The notes under the pieces were generated by a model. That model was not told where the DNA came from. It searched no databases and worked only from the letters and a program-made list of their open reading frames with translations. This document shows, one piece after another, positions 8,794-19,100 of a stretch of DNA of 64,000 nt. The translations under genes were made by a program, and so were the position numbers. Numbering within the stretch: the stretch's first letter is position 1; each line of letters starts with the position of its first letter. Source of the stretch: a virus; IMG/VR virus record IMGVR_UViG_3300023235_000015, positions 38,343 to 102,342 of that record; one strand, written 5' to 3'.

Positions 8794-9487
8794 AAATAAA
8801 GTAAAAGCAGCCGCAGCAATTATCAATGAGTGTAAGTCTAGAGGCTACTACGATAAGCCTATGCCATCTAAGGATGGAGATATTATTACACTCGCTGAAC
8901 AGTTATTAGGGAGAGCAGAGTTAGCTTTAGAAAATGGCAGCACAAAGCCTGATGTTAAAGACATTGTATCAGTTGGCGCAGTATACAAACTATCAGATAC
9001 ATCTAGTGATGCTGATGAGTCACGATACGTAAGCCTTATTATGGAAGATGTAGATGGACTACCAAATCCATTTCAGCCAACAGAAGAAGAAATACTTCCT
9101 TACGATCTTAGTACGCTAACTGTAAAAGAAATTATGCGATATACTGGTATTTATAACTCTTGCTTTGGGTACGCTAATCATAAGTATTCACTAGAGGAAG
9201 CTGGTTCAGCGGCAGCCAAAATTATTGCTGATGAGGCATATGACGAGTGGCTTGTAGGAGCGCCTAAGAAAGACGAAGAAACTAAGAAACCTAAGACCGC
9301 TAGACAACTAGAGGCAGAGGCTAACGTACAGGACGCTAGAGTAAAGAAGTGGCGTACCAAACAGAAGGAACATCTGACTAGGGCTAAGAGGTACAAGCGC
9401 CTAAAGGATATTTATTTCGAAAACTGTGAACGCCTATCAAGAGCTTTCACAGCTATACAAGACGAACGCAAATACACAAGCGGATAA
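8786..9487 (+). CDS. Hypothetical protein with basic C-terminus
   Basis: 233 aa. The N-terminus is helical (KAAAAIINECKSRGYYDKPMP), the middle acidic, and residues 165-225 rich in Lys/Arg (TKKPKTARQLEAEANVQ onward), possibly coiled coil or nucleic-acid binding. It overlaps the upstream gene by 8 nt. Not recognised. Confidence 0.7.
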   Translation: MSKNKVKAAAAIINECKSRGYYDKPMPSKDGDIITLAEQLLGRAELALENGSTKPDVKDIVSVGAVYKLSDTSSDADESRYVSLIMEDVDGLPNPFQPTEEEILPYDLSTLTVKEIMRYTGIYNSCFGYANHKYSLEEAGSAAAKIIADEAYDEWLVGAPKKDEETKKPKTARQLEAEANVQDARVKKWRTKQKEHLTRAKRYKRLKDIYFENCERLSRAFTAIQDERKYTSG

Positions 9488-9499
9488 AGGAAATATACA

Positions 9500-9661
9500 A
9501 TGGCAAGTTACGGAGAAGGCAGTACAAACAAGGTTAAAGAAAATAAAGAAAAAAGTTTACTATACAGTTTTATGGGGTTATTTTTAACAATTCCTATTTT
9601 GACAGGTATGCTAGGCAGTATTGTATGGTTTAATATTTTTATCTGGTCACAGATTTTCTAA
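9500..9661 (+). CDS. Small membrane protein
   Basis: 53 aa. A Lys-rich N-terminus precedes one long hydrophobic segment (LLYSFMGLFLTIPILTG, then SIVWFNIFIW). RBS AAAGGAAATATACA precedes the ATG. Probably inner-membrane; role unknown. Confidence 0.65.
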   Translation: MASYGEGSTNKVKENKEKSLLYSFMGLFLTIPILTGMLGSIVWFNIFIWSQIF

Positions 9662-9665
9662 TTAG

Positions 9666-9980
9666 ATGAGTGTAAAACTAACACCCGAAAATTACAAAAG
9701 ATACTATGAGTGGGATACACTACCTTACGAAATAAGAACAGTTACTATAGAAAAATTAAGCGACAGATTAAAATTAGATGAGCTTTTAGTTACAGAGTTA
9801 GAAAAAGTTATTAAAGCTGATCAGAACTGGTGGTGCCACGTAAGCGAAGAATTTGAAAAAGAAACTAAACAGTTTCTAACACACAGAGTAGCTGCTAGAT
9901 CATGGGATGATTATTGGGCAGCAGCAATTGAAAAATCTATTGAAAAAATAGTAGAAAGCGCAGAATATGACAAGACTTGA
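9666..9980 (+). CDS. Hypothetical protein
   Basis: 104 aa (MSVKLTPENYKRYYEWDTLPYEIR...SIEKIVESAEYDKT), charged and helical. It overlaps the following gene by 14 nt. Not recognised. Confidence 0.65.
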   Translation: MSVKLTPENYKRYYEWDTLPYEIRTVTIEKLSDRLKLDELLVTELEKVIKADQNWWCHVSEEFEKETKQFLTHRVAARSWDDYWAAAIEKSIEKIVESAEYDKT

Positions 9981-10182
9981 ACTTAAAGTAGAAAATGTAG
10001 GAAGTATTATAGCAGACAAAGATGGCGAGCTTTGGACTGTACAGGTGTACAAAGATGGCATAGGAAATATGGGCGGCTGGACTGGCAGCGACTTACATAT
10101 AGCTTGGAATGAAGCTCTAGCTAATCTAGATATAGACTTATATTATGAACTTACTACTAAAAAAGAACAGGATTACAGATGA
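9967..10182 (+). CDS. Small hypothetical protein
   Basis: 71 aa (MTRLELKVENVGSIIADKDGELWTV...). Short beta-rich N-terminus and helical C-terminus. ATG overlaps the upstream end; its TGA overlaps the start of the small membrane gene at 10179. Not recognised. Confidence 0.65.
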   Translation: MTRLELKVENVGSIIADKDGELWTVQVYKDGIGNMGGWTGSDLHIAWNEALANLDIDLYYELTTKKEQDYR

Positions 10183-10295
10183 AATTAATTGGACTAGTAT
10201 TTATTGTATTTGGAATTTTAGCATTTTTTATTACAACACCAATTGCCGCAGTATTAACAGGAGCAGCATTGTTACTTTACGCTGAATTTGGATAA
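10179..10295 (+). CDS. Small two-helix membrane protein
   Basis: 38 aa, almost wholly hydrophobic (MKLIGLVFIVFGILAFFI, then IAAVLTGAALLLYAEFG). Overlaps the preceding stop (ATGA) and the thyX start (TAATG). Function unknown. Confidence 0.65.
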   Translation: MKLIGLVFIVFGILAFFITTPIAAVLTGAALLLYAEFG

Positions 10296-11011
10296 TGAAA
10301 ATTGATTATTTGAATGACGGAATTTCAGGTGTAGAGCTAGTAAACGTAACAGGTACAGAGCTTGATATTGTTAACGCCGCCAGAGTGTCATTACATAAAG
10401 AGTCAAATTGGGAGCATTCCGATTCTAGTAAAGCTGGTGGAATTCTTGACGATAAAGATAAAGGGCTAATCAATTTTCTTATGAAAAATAAGCATGGTAC
10501 TCCATTTGAAATGGGATTCCAAGCCACGTTTAGATTACGTATGCCTATCTTTGTTGCGCGTGAACACGTTAGACACAGGATTGGACATAGTATTAATGAA
10601 GAAAGCGGAAGGTATGTAGAAATGCGCCCTGATTTTTATACTCCCGAAACTGTAAGAACTCAACACGGTAAGCCGGGTGCTTATACATTTGTAGACACAA
10701 ACGATCTAGTACTACAAGAAGAATTTAAAGCAGAGCTAGAATATCGAAGTAAAGAAACTTACAAACTATACAAGTATTTTCTAGATGCTGGCGTAGCAAA
10801 AGAACAAGCAAGAATGTTTCTACCTCTGAATTTATATACAGAAATGTTGTGGACTTGTAACGCACGTTCACTAATGAATTACTTAGAGCTACGCGCTCAC
10901 AAAGACGCTCAATTAGAAATTAGGTATCTAGCTGAAACGCTAGAAGCAATTTTTTCTATATACATGCCTAACACTTGGGAAGCGTTTAACAAAGAAAGGA
11001 TATCACCTTAA
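10295..11011 (+). CDS. thyX: Flavin-dependent thymidylate synthase ThyX
   Basis: 238 aa. Carries the ThyX signature RHRIGHSINEESGRY (RHRxxSxNxxSxR) near residue 95, preceded by RMPIFVAREHV. Converts dUMP to dTMP using methylene-tetrahydrofolate and FAD, supplying thymidine for phage DNA synthesis. Length is normal for the family. It lies directly before two DNA methyltransferases and overlaps the next start by one base. Confidence 0.95.
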   Translation: MKIDYLNDGISGVELVNVTGTELDIVNAARVSLHKESNWEHSDSSKAGGILDDKDKGLINFLMKNKHGTPFEMGFQATFRLRMPIFVAREHVRHRIGHSINEESGRYVEMRPDFYTPETVRTQHGKPGAYTFVDTNDLVLQEEFKAELEYRSKETYKLYKYFLDAGVAKEQARMFLPLNLYTEMLWTCNARSLMNYLELRAHKDAQLEIRYLAETLEAIFSIYMPNTWEAFNKERISP

Positions 11012-12399
11012 TGAGTAGTCATATCAAGCTAGGAGATTGCGTAGAAAAAATGCGCCTTCTAGATGAAAATTCAGTTGACTCTGTAGTTTGTGATCCACCA
11101 TATGGCCTTAAATTTATGGGCAAAGAGTTTGATAATATAGGCGAGGCCGCTGCTCAGAGAGAGTGGCATAAGACTTGGGCTATTGAAGCCCTTAGAGTAC
11201 TAAAGCCGGGTGGTCATATGTTAGCCTTTGGCGGTTCAAGAACTTACCATCATCTAGCATCTGCTATTGAGGAAGCAGGCTTTGAAATTCGTGACCAAAT
11301 CATGTGGATTTACGGATCAGGATTTCCTAAGTCTACTAACATTACTAAGACCCTAGATAAAAATGGTATTGATGGTAGCGAGTACGAGGGTTATGGTACT
11401 GCATTAAAGCCTGCCCATGAACCTATCGTGCTAGCCCGTAAGCCTTTCAAGGGTGCTACATATAAGAATGTATTAGAACACGGGACCGGGGCGCTGAACA
11501 TTGACGGGTGCCGGGTTGCAGGCACAAAGCCCGTAATGGTACGAACGGAAACGGTTGTGGCGGCAAACGCAATGGCGGGAGAATCAACCGGGGCGACCTC
11601 AACCGGCGAGACTACTACCGAGGGAAGATGGCCCGCCAATCTTATTTTAGGACATAATGAAGATTGTGAACTTGTAGGTACAACAGAAGGTGAAGGGTAC
11701 TCTATCAATACATTTGATAATGGCGCAAAACCATTTGGTGATGCTGTAGGTGAAGATTATTCTACTAGCAAAAAAACAGAAGTAATTGAAGAATGGGAAT
11801 GTACAGAAGGTTGCGCTATAAAGATTCTAGATGATCAGACTGGCGTAAGTAAATCACCATCTACTTATGTTAGAAAAGAAGGGTCAAAACAAAATATTGG
11901 TCACACACCGGGTTCAGAAGGTGGTAATCAAACTGTCTCATTAAATTACGGAGATTCGGGCGGTGCCTCACGCTTCTTTTATTCAACTAAAGCCAATAAA
12001 AAAGAAAAAAATGCTGGCCTAACAAAAGAAGTAGAAAACGATAGGTTTCAGACTAGGGAATGTACCCAATGCGGCAAGAACGTTCCTTACGTTGGCTCCT
12101 GTGGCTGTCCTGACGCTGAGATTATAATGGTTGCCTCTAAGCCTACTAAGAACGTTCATCCTACGGTAAAGCCAATAGACCTCATGCGGTATCTAGTACG
12201 CTTAGTTACCCCTAGAGGCGGGACAACTCTTGACCCATTCTTAGGTAGCGGCTCAACAGGGATCGCAGCACACCTAGAAGGATTTAATTTTATAGGTATT
12301 GAAAAAGATGAAGAATATTTAGAGCTAGCTAAAGAACGTATTGATTGGTGGGCGCAGTTTGAAGGCGAAACAAAACAAATTCTAAAGGACAATAAATAG
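11011..12399 (+). CDS. DNA methyltransferase (N6-adenine/N4-cytosine type)
   Basis: 462 aa. Motif IV DPPYGLKFMGKEFD occurs near residue 29 and motif I FLGSGSTGIAAH near 412, the beta-class order (DPPY before FxGxG). A Cys-rich stretch (ECTQCGKNVPYVGSCGCP) lies near residue 350. It probably modifies phage DNA to block restriction. The segment 11480-11640 is distinctly GC-rich compared with both flanks, suggesting an imported piece of the target-recognition region. Confidence 0.88.
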   Translation: MSSHIKLGDCVEKMRLLDENSVDSVVCDPPYGLKFMGKEFDNIGEAAAQREWHKTWAIEALRVLKPGGHMLAFGGSRTYHHLASAIEEAGFEIRDQIMWIYGSGFPKSTNITKTLDKNGIDGSEYEGYGTALKPAHEPIVLARKPFKGATYKNVLEHGTGALNIDGCRVAGTKPVMVRTETVVAANAMAGESTGATSTGETTTEGRWPANLILGHNEDCELVGTTEGEGYSINTFDNGAKPFGDAVGEDYSTSKKTEVIEEWECTEGCAIKILDDQTGVSKSPSTYVRKEGSKQNIGHTPGSEGGNQTVSLNYGDSGGASRFFYSTKANKKEKNAGLTKEVENDRFQTRECTQCGKNVPYVGSCGCPDAEIIMVASKPTKNVHPTVKPIDLMRYLVRLVTPRGGTTLDPFLGSGSTGIAAHLEGFNFIGIEKDEEYLELAKERIDWWAQFEGETKQILKDNK

Positions 12400-13341
12400 A
12401 TGTATATGTTAGATTTATTTTCTGGAGTTGGTGGATGGGATGTTGCCGCTAATCAGATATCAGAGATTGACGATTTATTAGGTATAGAGCTAGAAAAGTA
12501 TATGTGCGATACGCGCCAAAAGAATAACCTGCCAACAGTACAAGCAGAGGTTTCTTTATTAGACCCTACTGATTACCCGTCAGATATTCTAGTGGCTAGT
12601 CCACCTTGTCAGGGCTTTTCTAAACAAGGGCATGGCAAGGGCAGACTAGATAAAAAAATAGTGTATCAGTACGCAGATGATATTAATTCTGGTCTTGACA
12701 CTAAGAATGAATTGTTCCCACAACTACAGGATAAGCGATCACTATTAGTTGTAGAGCCGCTAAGGTTTGTTTTAGAAGCTAAGCCTAAGTATGTAGCCTT
12801 TGAGCAAGTGCCATACGTTAAAGAGCTATGGGAGTACTTTGCTAAGATTATGAAGCAACATGGGTACTCAACATGGGTAGGTAATTTAGAAGCAGAAGAA
12901 TATGGATCGCCACAAACTCGTAAAAGAGCTATCTTAATGGCTAGCACAGAAAAAGATGTTGCGCCACCAACTAAGACTCATCAGCGTTTTCTAAAGTCAG
13001 AAATTAAGCGTGGCGACTTAGGTGTACTGCCTTGGGTATCATTAGAAGATAGATTCCCTGAGCGCAAAGGTTGGAGTTATCAAGCAGGCGCTAGGAAACG
13101 TTCAGCACTTAGAAAAAGTACGGAACCCGCACCCACTATAGCTTTTGGTTATGATTATAATAATCACGGTTGGAGAATAGACGAACAGTTTGAAAAACTA
13201 ACTGAAGCTGAAGGCTTAAAGTTTCAAGGCTTTCCAGATAATTTTCAGTTATGTGGATCAAAGCATTCTAGGTATACACAAATAGGTAACGCTATTCCTG
13301 TAGAATTAGCTAAGTCTATATTAGAAGAATTGATTTTATGA
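12400..13341 (+). CDS. DNA (cytosine-5) methyltransferase
   Basis: 313 aa. Motif I LDLFSGVGGWD at residues 4-14, motif IV ASPPCQGFSKQG with catalytic C70, motif VI-like FEQVPYV and C-terminal QIGNAIPVELAKSI (motif X) are all present. Length is normal for a solitary phage 5mC methylase. It follows the other methylase without a gap; together they probably give the phage genome a protective methylation pattern. No restriction gene is nearby. Confidence 0.93.
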   Translation: MYMLDLFSGVGGWDVAANQISEIDDLLGIELEKYMCDTRQKNNLPTVQAEVSLLDPTDYPSDILVASPPCQGFSKQGHGKGRLDKKIVYQYADDINSGLDTKNELFPQLQDKRSLLVVEPLRFVLEAKPKYVAFEQVPYVKELWEYFAKIMKQHGYSTWVGNLEAEEYGSPQTRKRAILMASTEKDVAPPTKTHQRFLKSEIKRGDLGVLPWVSLEDRFPERKGWSYQAGARKRSALRKSTEPAPTIAFGYDYNNHGWRIDEQFEKLTEAEGLKFQGFPDNFQLCGSKHSRYTQIGNAIPVELAKSILEELIL

Positions 13342-13347
13342 GCATAT

Positions 13348-13839
13348 ATGTCTATACTGTATATTATGACATTAGTGCTAGGGTTAGACACTTCATCATC
13401 AAAAGCAGGAATTGCTTTACTTGATGATAAGTACAAACTAAAAAAACTTGACCTTTGGAAAAAGGACAAAAAAAAAGACCACTACGCAAATCTACTTGAC
13501 TTCCACAATTACGTAGGGAAGTTTTTACCAGTAGATTTAGTAGTGGTTGAAAAAGTTTCAAAGAGCCGCAATCTTAATACTGTTAGACTATTAGCGTATT
13601 TTGAAGCGGCTTGTTTGCTTGCAGCACAAAAACATGGAATAGAAATTTTACACATTTCTCCTAAGACGGCCCGCAAAAATGGTTTTGGTAGTGGAAGTTT
13701 AAGTAAAGATGCTATTTATATGATGGCTAATAAAAAATACGGTCCATTATTAGAATATGAAAAAGGTGGAAACGATCAATCAGATTCTCTATGTTTAGCA
13801 AGGGCAGGCGTACATTACTTGAAGGACAAAAATGGCTGA
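13348..13839 (+). CDS. RuvC-like Holliday junction resolvase
   Basis: 163 aa from ATG 13348; an internal ATG at 13366 (MTLVLGLDTSSSKAG) is equally likely. Motifs LGLDTSS, DLVVVEKVSKSRN and NDQSDSLCLARAG give the acidic residues of an RNase H-fold RuvC nuclease. Would cut branched DNA before packaging. Overlaps the small terminase candidate by 8 nt. Confidence 0.8.
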   Translation: MSILYIMTLVLGLDTSSSKAGIALLDDKYKLKKLDLWKKDKKKDHYANLLDFHNYVGKFLPVDLVVVEKVSKSRNLNTVRLLAYFEAACLLAAQKHGIEILHISPKTARKNGFGSGSLSKDAIYMMANKKYGPLLEYEKGGNDQSDSLCLARAGVHYLKDKNG

Positions 13840-14284
13840 AGATAAAAAAAGTTTAGTTCTTTCTGATGAAGAAAGAAAACGAAGATCAGATAGGGCTAAG
13901 GCTTTAGTTAAATCTGGAAAAATTGGTGGGCCTAATCATGGTCAGGGCAGAAAAAAGAAAGTAAAAGCTAATGAAAAAGTAGCACAAGAAGCCGCTCGCC
14001 ATTCACAAAAAATTATTGATCGCTTACTAGATGTTATTGAAAATGGTAAAAATCTTGAAGCTCTAAACGCTATTTCTATGTGGCTAAAGATTGAAGCTGA
14101 TGAAACTCACCGTCAATCTCATCAAGAAGTTTCCGAACTTGAAGGTAAGTCTAAGGATGAGCTAATGAAATTTGTTATTGAAAAACTTATTGAGCAGCAA
14201 TCTAGCGGCGATATAAAGATTCCTTTTGTTGATGGTACTGCTGTAGAAGTTACAGATGCTAAGGTAATAGAAAGTGTCAATTAA
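13832..14284 (+). CDS. Probable terminase small subunit
   Basis: 150 aa. A basic N-terminus (KKSLVLSDEERKRRSDRAKA, GRKKKVKANEKV) precedes a helical core and an acidic C-terminus. The position directly before, and overlapping, the large terminase is the main evidence. Small terminases recognise the packaging site. Could instead be an unrelated DNA-binding protein. Confidence 0.6.
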   Translation: MAEDKKSLVLSDEERKRRSDRAKALVKSGKIGGPNHGQGRKKKVKANEKVAQEAARHSQKIIDRLLDVIENGKNLEALNAISMWLKIEADETHRQSHQEVSELEGKSKDELMKFVIEKLIEQQSSGDIKIPFVDGTAVEVTDAKVIESVN

Positions 14285-16064
14285 CGAAAAGCAATTATTA
14301 AAGAAGCTTTCTGAAATGGACGAGGACGAGCTTATGGAAATGGCGCTCAACCTAGAGAAGCTTTCAAGTGGCCCTGTAGCCTCTCAGGAACGGCCACAGA
14401 CGGACGATGAGCTACATGATTGGGTGCTTGCCGCTACTGGTGTTGACATTCCTAGAGTTGCTGCTACGCCAGACACAAACGCTCCTTTTGAATGGTTTAG
14501 CGATTTATTTTTTGAAAGAGAAAGGGCTGTATTAGTAGTAGCGTCTAGAGGTTCTGGTAAAAGTTTTCTTTCTGCTTTGTTTAACTTTACGATGTGTTAC
14601 TGGTTTAAAGAAGCACAATGCATGAGTGTAGGTGCTATTGAAGAACAGGCTAAAAATGTATATAATCATGTTCGTACTTTTCAAGACATAGCCGCTGACA
14701 GATTGAAAGTAGTATTAGTAAAACAAGGACAGTCTCAGCAGTCTTTCACAAAGTATTCAAACAACTCTAGATATAAGATTGTAACTGGTTCTAAGAAAGC
14801 CGTAAACGGACCACACGATCCTGTAGTACATCGTGACGAAATTGAACTTATGGATAAAGAAGTTTACTTAGAATCTCTAAACATTGAAAAAGCTAAAGTA
14901 AATTCTGAGGGAGAACTTATTAATACTAGGACTCTGCTTACTTCTACTCGTAAGACTTCTCAGGGGTTGATGCAAGAGATTATTGATAATTGCTTACTAG
15001 CTGAGAAAGAAGGTAGACAAGCTCCATTCAAAATTTATTGGACAAACGTTTATGATGTTTCTGAGAATAGACCAGATTGTAGAGTAGCTTTTCCTGACCT
15101 ACCAGAGAGCGAAAAATGTAACTGTAATGAAGTTACATCTGGTGAGTGGGAAAAGGGAAACCCTAGAACTTTTGAAGATGCTTGCGGAGGTAAGTTAGGT
15201 AAGGCGCAGGGCTTTTCACCTTTAGCTGACGCTCAAAGTATTTTTGAACGCTCTCCTAGATTCTTGTGGGAGGCGCAGCAGGAGAATAAACGACCTTACG
15301 TAGAGGATGTTTCTATACCAGAATTTTCTAAAGAAAGACACGGTATTAGAGATTACGCGCCACTACCTGAAAATGGTAGAATCTATAACGCAATTGACTT
15401 TGGTGGCCGACACCCATTTGGTATATCATACTTTCAAGTTTTAGATCATGATGTTTACGCTACAAATCATGCTGGCGTAGAAATTTTATTACTTGAAGGA
15501 ACTAAAGTAATGTTTAAAGAAATTTACAAAGGCGACATTGGTAATCAAGCCGCGTCAGAGCTAATAAAATCTTTTGAATCAGAAATGAAAGCAAAGTATG
15601 GAAACGATTGGAAAGTATGGCAAAGGTTTGGAGACAAGGCTGCTACAGCCGCTCGTAAAGACTTTGCTGAATGGGGATTGCCTACTCAATGGCCTGCTAT
15701 TACAAGAGAGCGTGAGGCACATTTAGAGAGACTTAGAACTGTTATTCAAAATGATGAGTTTATGTATGATATAAAAACTTGTAAGATTTTTGAAGAACAA
15801 TTATCTATATGGCATATTGATGGTAAAAAAACATTTGACGATATGGTTGATTCGGCTCTGTATAACAATACAAATATATATGCTATAGAAAAACAAGGGA
15901 AAGGTAAGAAAGGCCGTCCTGCTGTTAAGAAACGTGCTTATAACACTAGAAATGGCAATGCATTTCATGATACAATGCATGGAGTAGGAATAAGAACACA
16001 AAGGAATGAGATAGGCGGAATGACCGCTAAGGGATTTTTAGATCAGGTTAGGCGTAGTAGATGA
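14274..16064 (+). CDS. terL: Terminase large subunit
   Basis: 596 aa. Walker A VVASRGSGKSFLSALFN (residues 88-104), Walker B PVVHRDEIEL near 183, a coupling motif LLTSTRKTSQG, and a C-terminal RNase H-like nuclease starting NAIDFGGRHPFG near 371. It is the ATPase and nuclease that packages the genome into the prohead. A CNCNEVTSGEW to DACGG stretch suggests a small metal-binding insertion. Its stop overlaps a tiny HTH gene. Confidence 0.93.
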   Translation: MSINEKQLLKKLSEMDEDELMEMALNLEKLSSGPVASQERPQTDDELHDWVLAATGVDIPRVAATPDTNAPFEWFSDLFFERERAVLVVASRGSGKSFLSALFNFTMCYWFKEAQCMSVGAIEEQAKNVYNHVRTFQDIAADRLKVVLVKQGQSQQSFTKYSNNSRYKIVTGSKKAVNGPHDPVVHRDEIELMDKEVYLESLNIEKAKVNSEGELINTRTLLTSTRKTSQGLMQEIIDNCLLAEKEGRQAPFKIYWTNVYDVSENRPDCRVAFPDLPESEKCNCNEVTSGEWEKGNPRTFEDACGGKLGKAQGFSPLADAQSIFERSPRFLWEAQQENKRPYVEDVSIPEFSKERHGIRDYAPLPENGRIYNAIDFGGRHPFGISYFQVLDHDVYATNHAGVEILLLEGTKVMFKEIYKGDIGNQAASELIKSFESEMKAKYGNDWKVWQRFGDKAATAARKDFAEWGLPTQWPAITREREAHLERLRTVIQNDEFMYDIKTCKIFEEQLSIWHIDGKKTFDDMVDSALYNNTNIYAIEKQGKGKKGRPAVKKRAYNTRNGNAFHDTMHGVGIRTQRNEIGGMTAKGFLDQVRRSR

Positions 16065-16147
16065 ACTTAGAAGCTAAATTAGCAGAAATATTTGGAGTTA
16101 AGCAAAACACTATATCGTATATAATCAATGGGATTAATTGGAAATAA
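16061..16147 (+). CDS. Tiny helix-turn-helix peptide
   Basis: 28 aa, MNLEAKLAEIFGVKQNTISY then IINGINWK. This is the HTH tail found at the C-terminus of many phage homing endonucleases (FGVxQxTIS..I.xGxxWK). It overlaps the terL stop (ATGA) and the portal start (TAATG). It may be the remnant of a lost endonuclease or a functional mini-protein. Confidence 0.55.
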   Translation: MNLEAKLAEIFGVKQNTISYIINGINWK

Positions 16148-19100
16148 TGGGTTTATTTGATAGAAAGAAGAAAGACAATTTAGCAGAAGATGGAACCTTA
16201 GACGAATCAGAAAATAAAAAACTAGGGGATAAGATTCGTAAGTCTAGAGATTACGCGCCTTCTAGTAGAATTCAGACTGACAATTATAAGTATTTTCAAG
16301 AAGCTCAATCAGCAATGCTTGGCGCTCCTTATGATGTAAGTAAGATTCCGATTGATGTTCTTACTCAGATGAAGTTTGATCCTATGATTATGTTTGCTGA
16401 ACACTTTATTACGATGCCTTTACTTAGAGCGCGTTGGCATATTGAGTGTGTGGCGGAAGGTCAGCGCGTAATGATGCGTGATGGTACTCTTAAAAATATT
16501 GAATTTATCGAACCCGGTGACGAAGTTCTTTCTTCAAATGGTGAAATTGTTGATTATGACACTGTAATTGATAAATGGAATTCTGGCAAGAAAGATATTC
16601 TTAAAATTACTTTAGAAAATGGAAGAACTATGCGTGTCTCTGGCGACCATAAAATTTGGGTATGGGATGAATGGATAGAAGCTAGAGATCTTACAGTTGG
16701 CGACCCAATTGCCACACCAAGAACTGCTTTATATGATGAAACTTCTAGCGCAAATCTAGATGATGCTTTCTTGCTTGCTCTTTGGCTTGCTGAGGGTTCT
16801 AAGCATAAACCTACTTATGAAGTTTCAAATCTATTAGAAGAAAATCGCGCCCGAGCCAGAGAGATTGCTGAAAAACGAGGATGGGATTTTACATTTAGAG
16901 ATAGATACAAGTTTGCGATAACTAATGAGAGTAAGCGAAATGATAATACTCCCGTTAATTTCTTACGCAAACACGAAGTATTTGATTTAAAGACAAAAGA
17001 TATTTTTGTTCCAAATTTTATTAAGTCAGCTAGCAAAGAAGTTATTGCTGAATTCTTGGGCGAATATATCTCTTGTGATGGATGTGTTACACAGGATTCA
17101 GTTAGAGTAATCAGCACAAGCATTACAATGGCTAAAGATATTCAATTTCTGTTTAATAAACTAGGGATTAATTCTAGTATTCAAACTAAAGAAATCTTAA
17201 ACGAAAATCATAATACTCAATATGTGGTTAATTCTGGTGGTAAAGAAAATATATCTAAGATTAAATCTCAAATTTATATTTATGGAAAGCAGAATAAGTT
17301 ACTAGCTATTTCTGATGTTTCTAAAGAAACTGATAAATCTATTCCGGCTCAATATTATGACGAAAAAGAGTTTGCGCTACCAGCTTATAGAGCAGAAGGA
17401 TTTAACCCTAGAAAAAATAATTGGGGGTCTAGAAGAACTGCATTAGGCGTAGCCATTGTTGATAAAAACACAACACTAAGAAATAAAGTTGAAAGTTTAA
17501 ATTATTCAGCGATTAAGTCAATTGAATCTGATGGAGCAGATGAGTGCTATGATATCACTACTCTAAAACATCATGCCTTTTTCTTAGAAGGCGGTCTTAC
17601 TCATAACTGTGAAGATGCTCAAGTAGCAGCTTTTGTTGATGCTGCATTACGTAAAGTTTATGCGTCATACTTATTAGAACGTTCTCAATCTCATATCTAT
17701 GGTTTCAAGCCAATTGTAAAAAGATTCCAGTTAGAAAATCCAGATTGGAAATATCTTAACCCCTCTGTATCAGACACTACTATTCCTGTATGGGATTCTA
17801 AGAATGTTGAAGCTAAAATCTTTAAGCATTTTGTAGGGCTACCATCTGATCCAGAAATTTGTCAGCCTAGATTTAATGCTAAAGGTGAATTCAACGGCAT
17901 TGAGTATACTCCACAAGTAGCAGGAGTGTCTAGCTTTCCATTTCAAAAAAGCAATTCTAGTAATGAGGAAGGCTATAGAAAAATTCCGGCCCACCTTTCA
18001 CTTTGGGCTACTAACCAGCGCCACACAGTTGACGGGAGCCTTTGGGGATTTCCAAGAATCGGGTATGCGTATAGATATTGGTTCTCATACTGGCTTAGAT
18101 GGGCTATGTACGACAGATACTTTGAGCGTAAGAGTGATCCGCCCTACGTAGTTTATTATCCAACTGATCCCGGCGAAGGGACAGAGGATGAAGATGGCGC
18201 TTCAATGAAAGCACACGCCTTACGCATTGGCGATGCTGCTAAATCTGGTGGCACAATTGCTCTACCCGGCGACTTTGTAACAGACTATGAAGGTAGAGTA
18301 ACTGGTAACAGAGAGTGGGAAGTAAAAGAACTTGAAATTGCTGGCGACCTAACGCACTTTGTTGAATCATTTGAATACTTAGACAAAATGAAAGTAACAT
18401 CACTACTAGTACCTGATAAGGCTATTCGTGGTGGCGACGATTCATCTGACGCTGAACATACATTCAATATCTTCAAACAGTCAGAAGCCTCAGAAATGGA
18501 GCAGATTGATGATGAAATTAATCGCTTTATTATTCCTGACCTTATTGCTGCTAACTTCCCCGATAGGAATGTTACGGCACGAAAAGTAACTACCGGATTC
18601 GATGATGCCGACTTAGACACGATGATGGAAATTATCCGCGTTGTAGGTCAGACAGATCAGAACGCCTTAAAAGCAGTAGACTTTGATAGCATGTTAGATA
18701 CAATTGGCATTCCTTCCATCAGTCACGATGAAATTGTAAGACGAGAGCAGGCTGTAAAAGATGAAATTGAAAGCTTTAAGCCTGACCCTATCGTTCCTAT
18801 TCCCGGCGAACAAGCAGGAGTAGATGAAGAAGGGTTTTATATTCAGCCTAGAGAAAAGATTATACTGTCAGAAGATAGTTCGTTTATTTCTAAGCTGCCG
18901 CCCACAAGACATTATAACGACGAGGAAGTACTTCAAAGTGCTAGAGAAATTCGCGCCAAGTGGAATGTAGCTTACAAGGATATTTATGATGATGTTGCTA
19001 CGTTCTTATCTAGCGTAGAGTTATCAGAAGAACTTAAAGGAATTGATTTAGCAGACGATGATCAGGCTAGCAAGTTAGCTTTCAAAATAATTTCTAAGTG

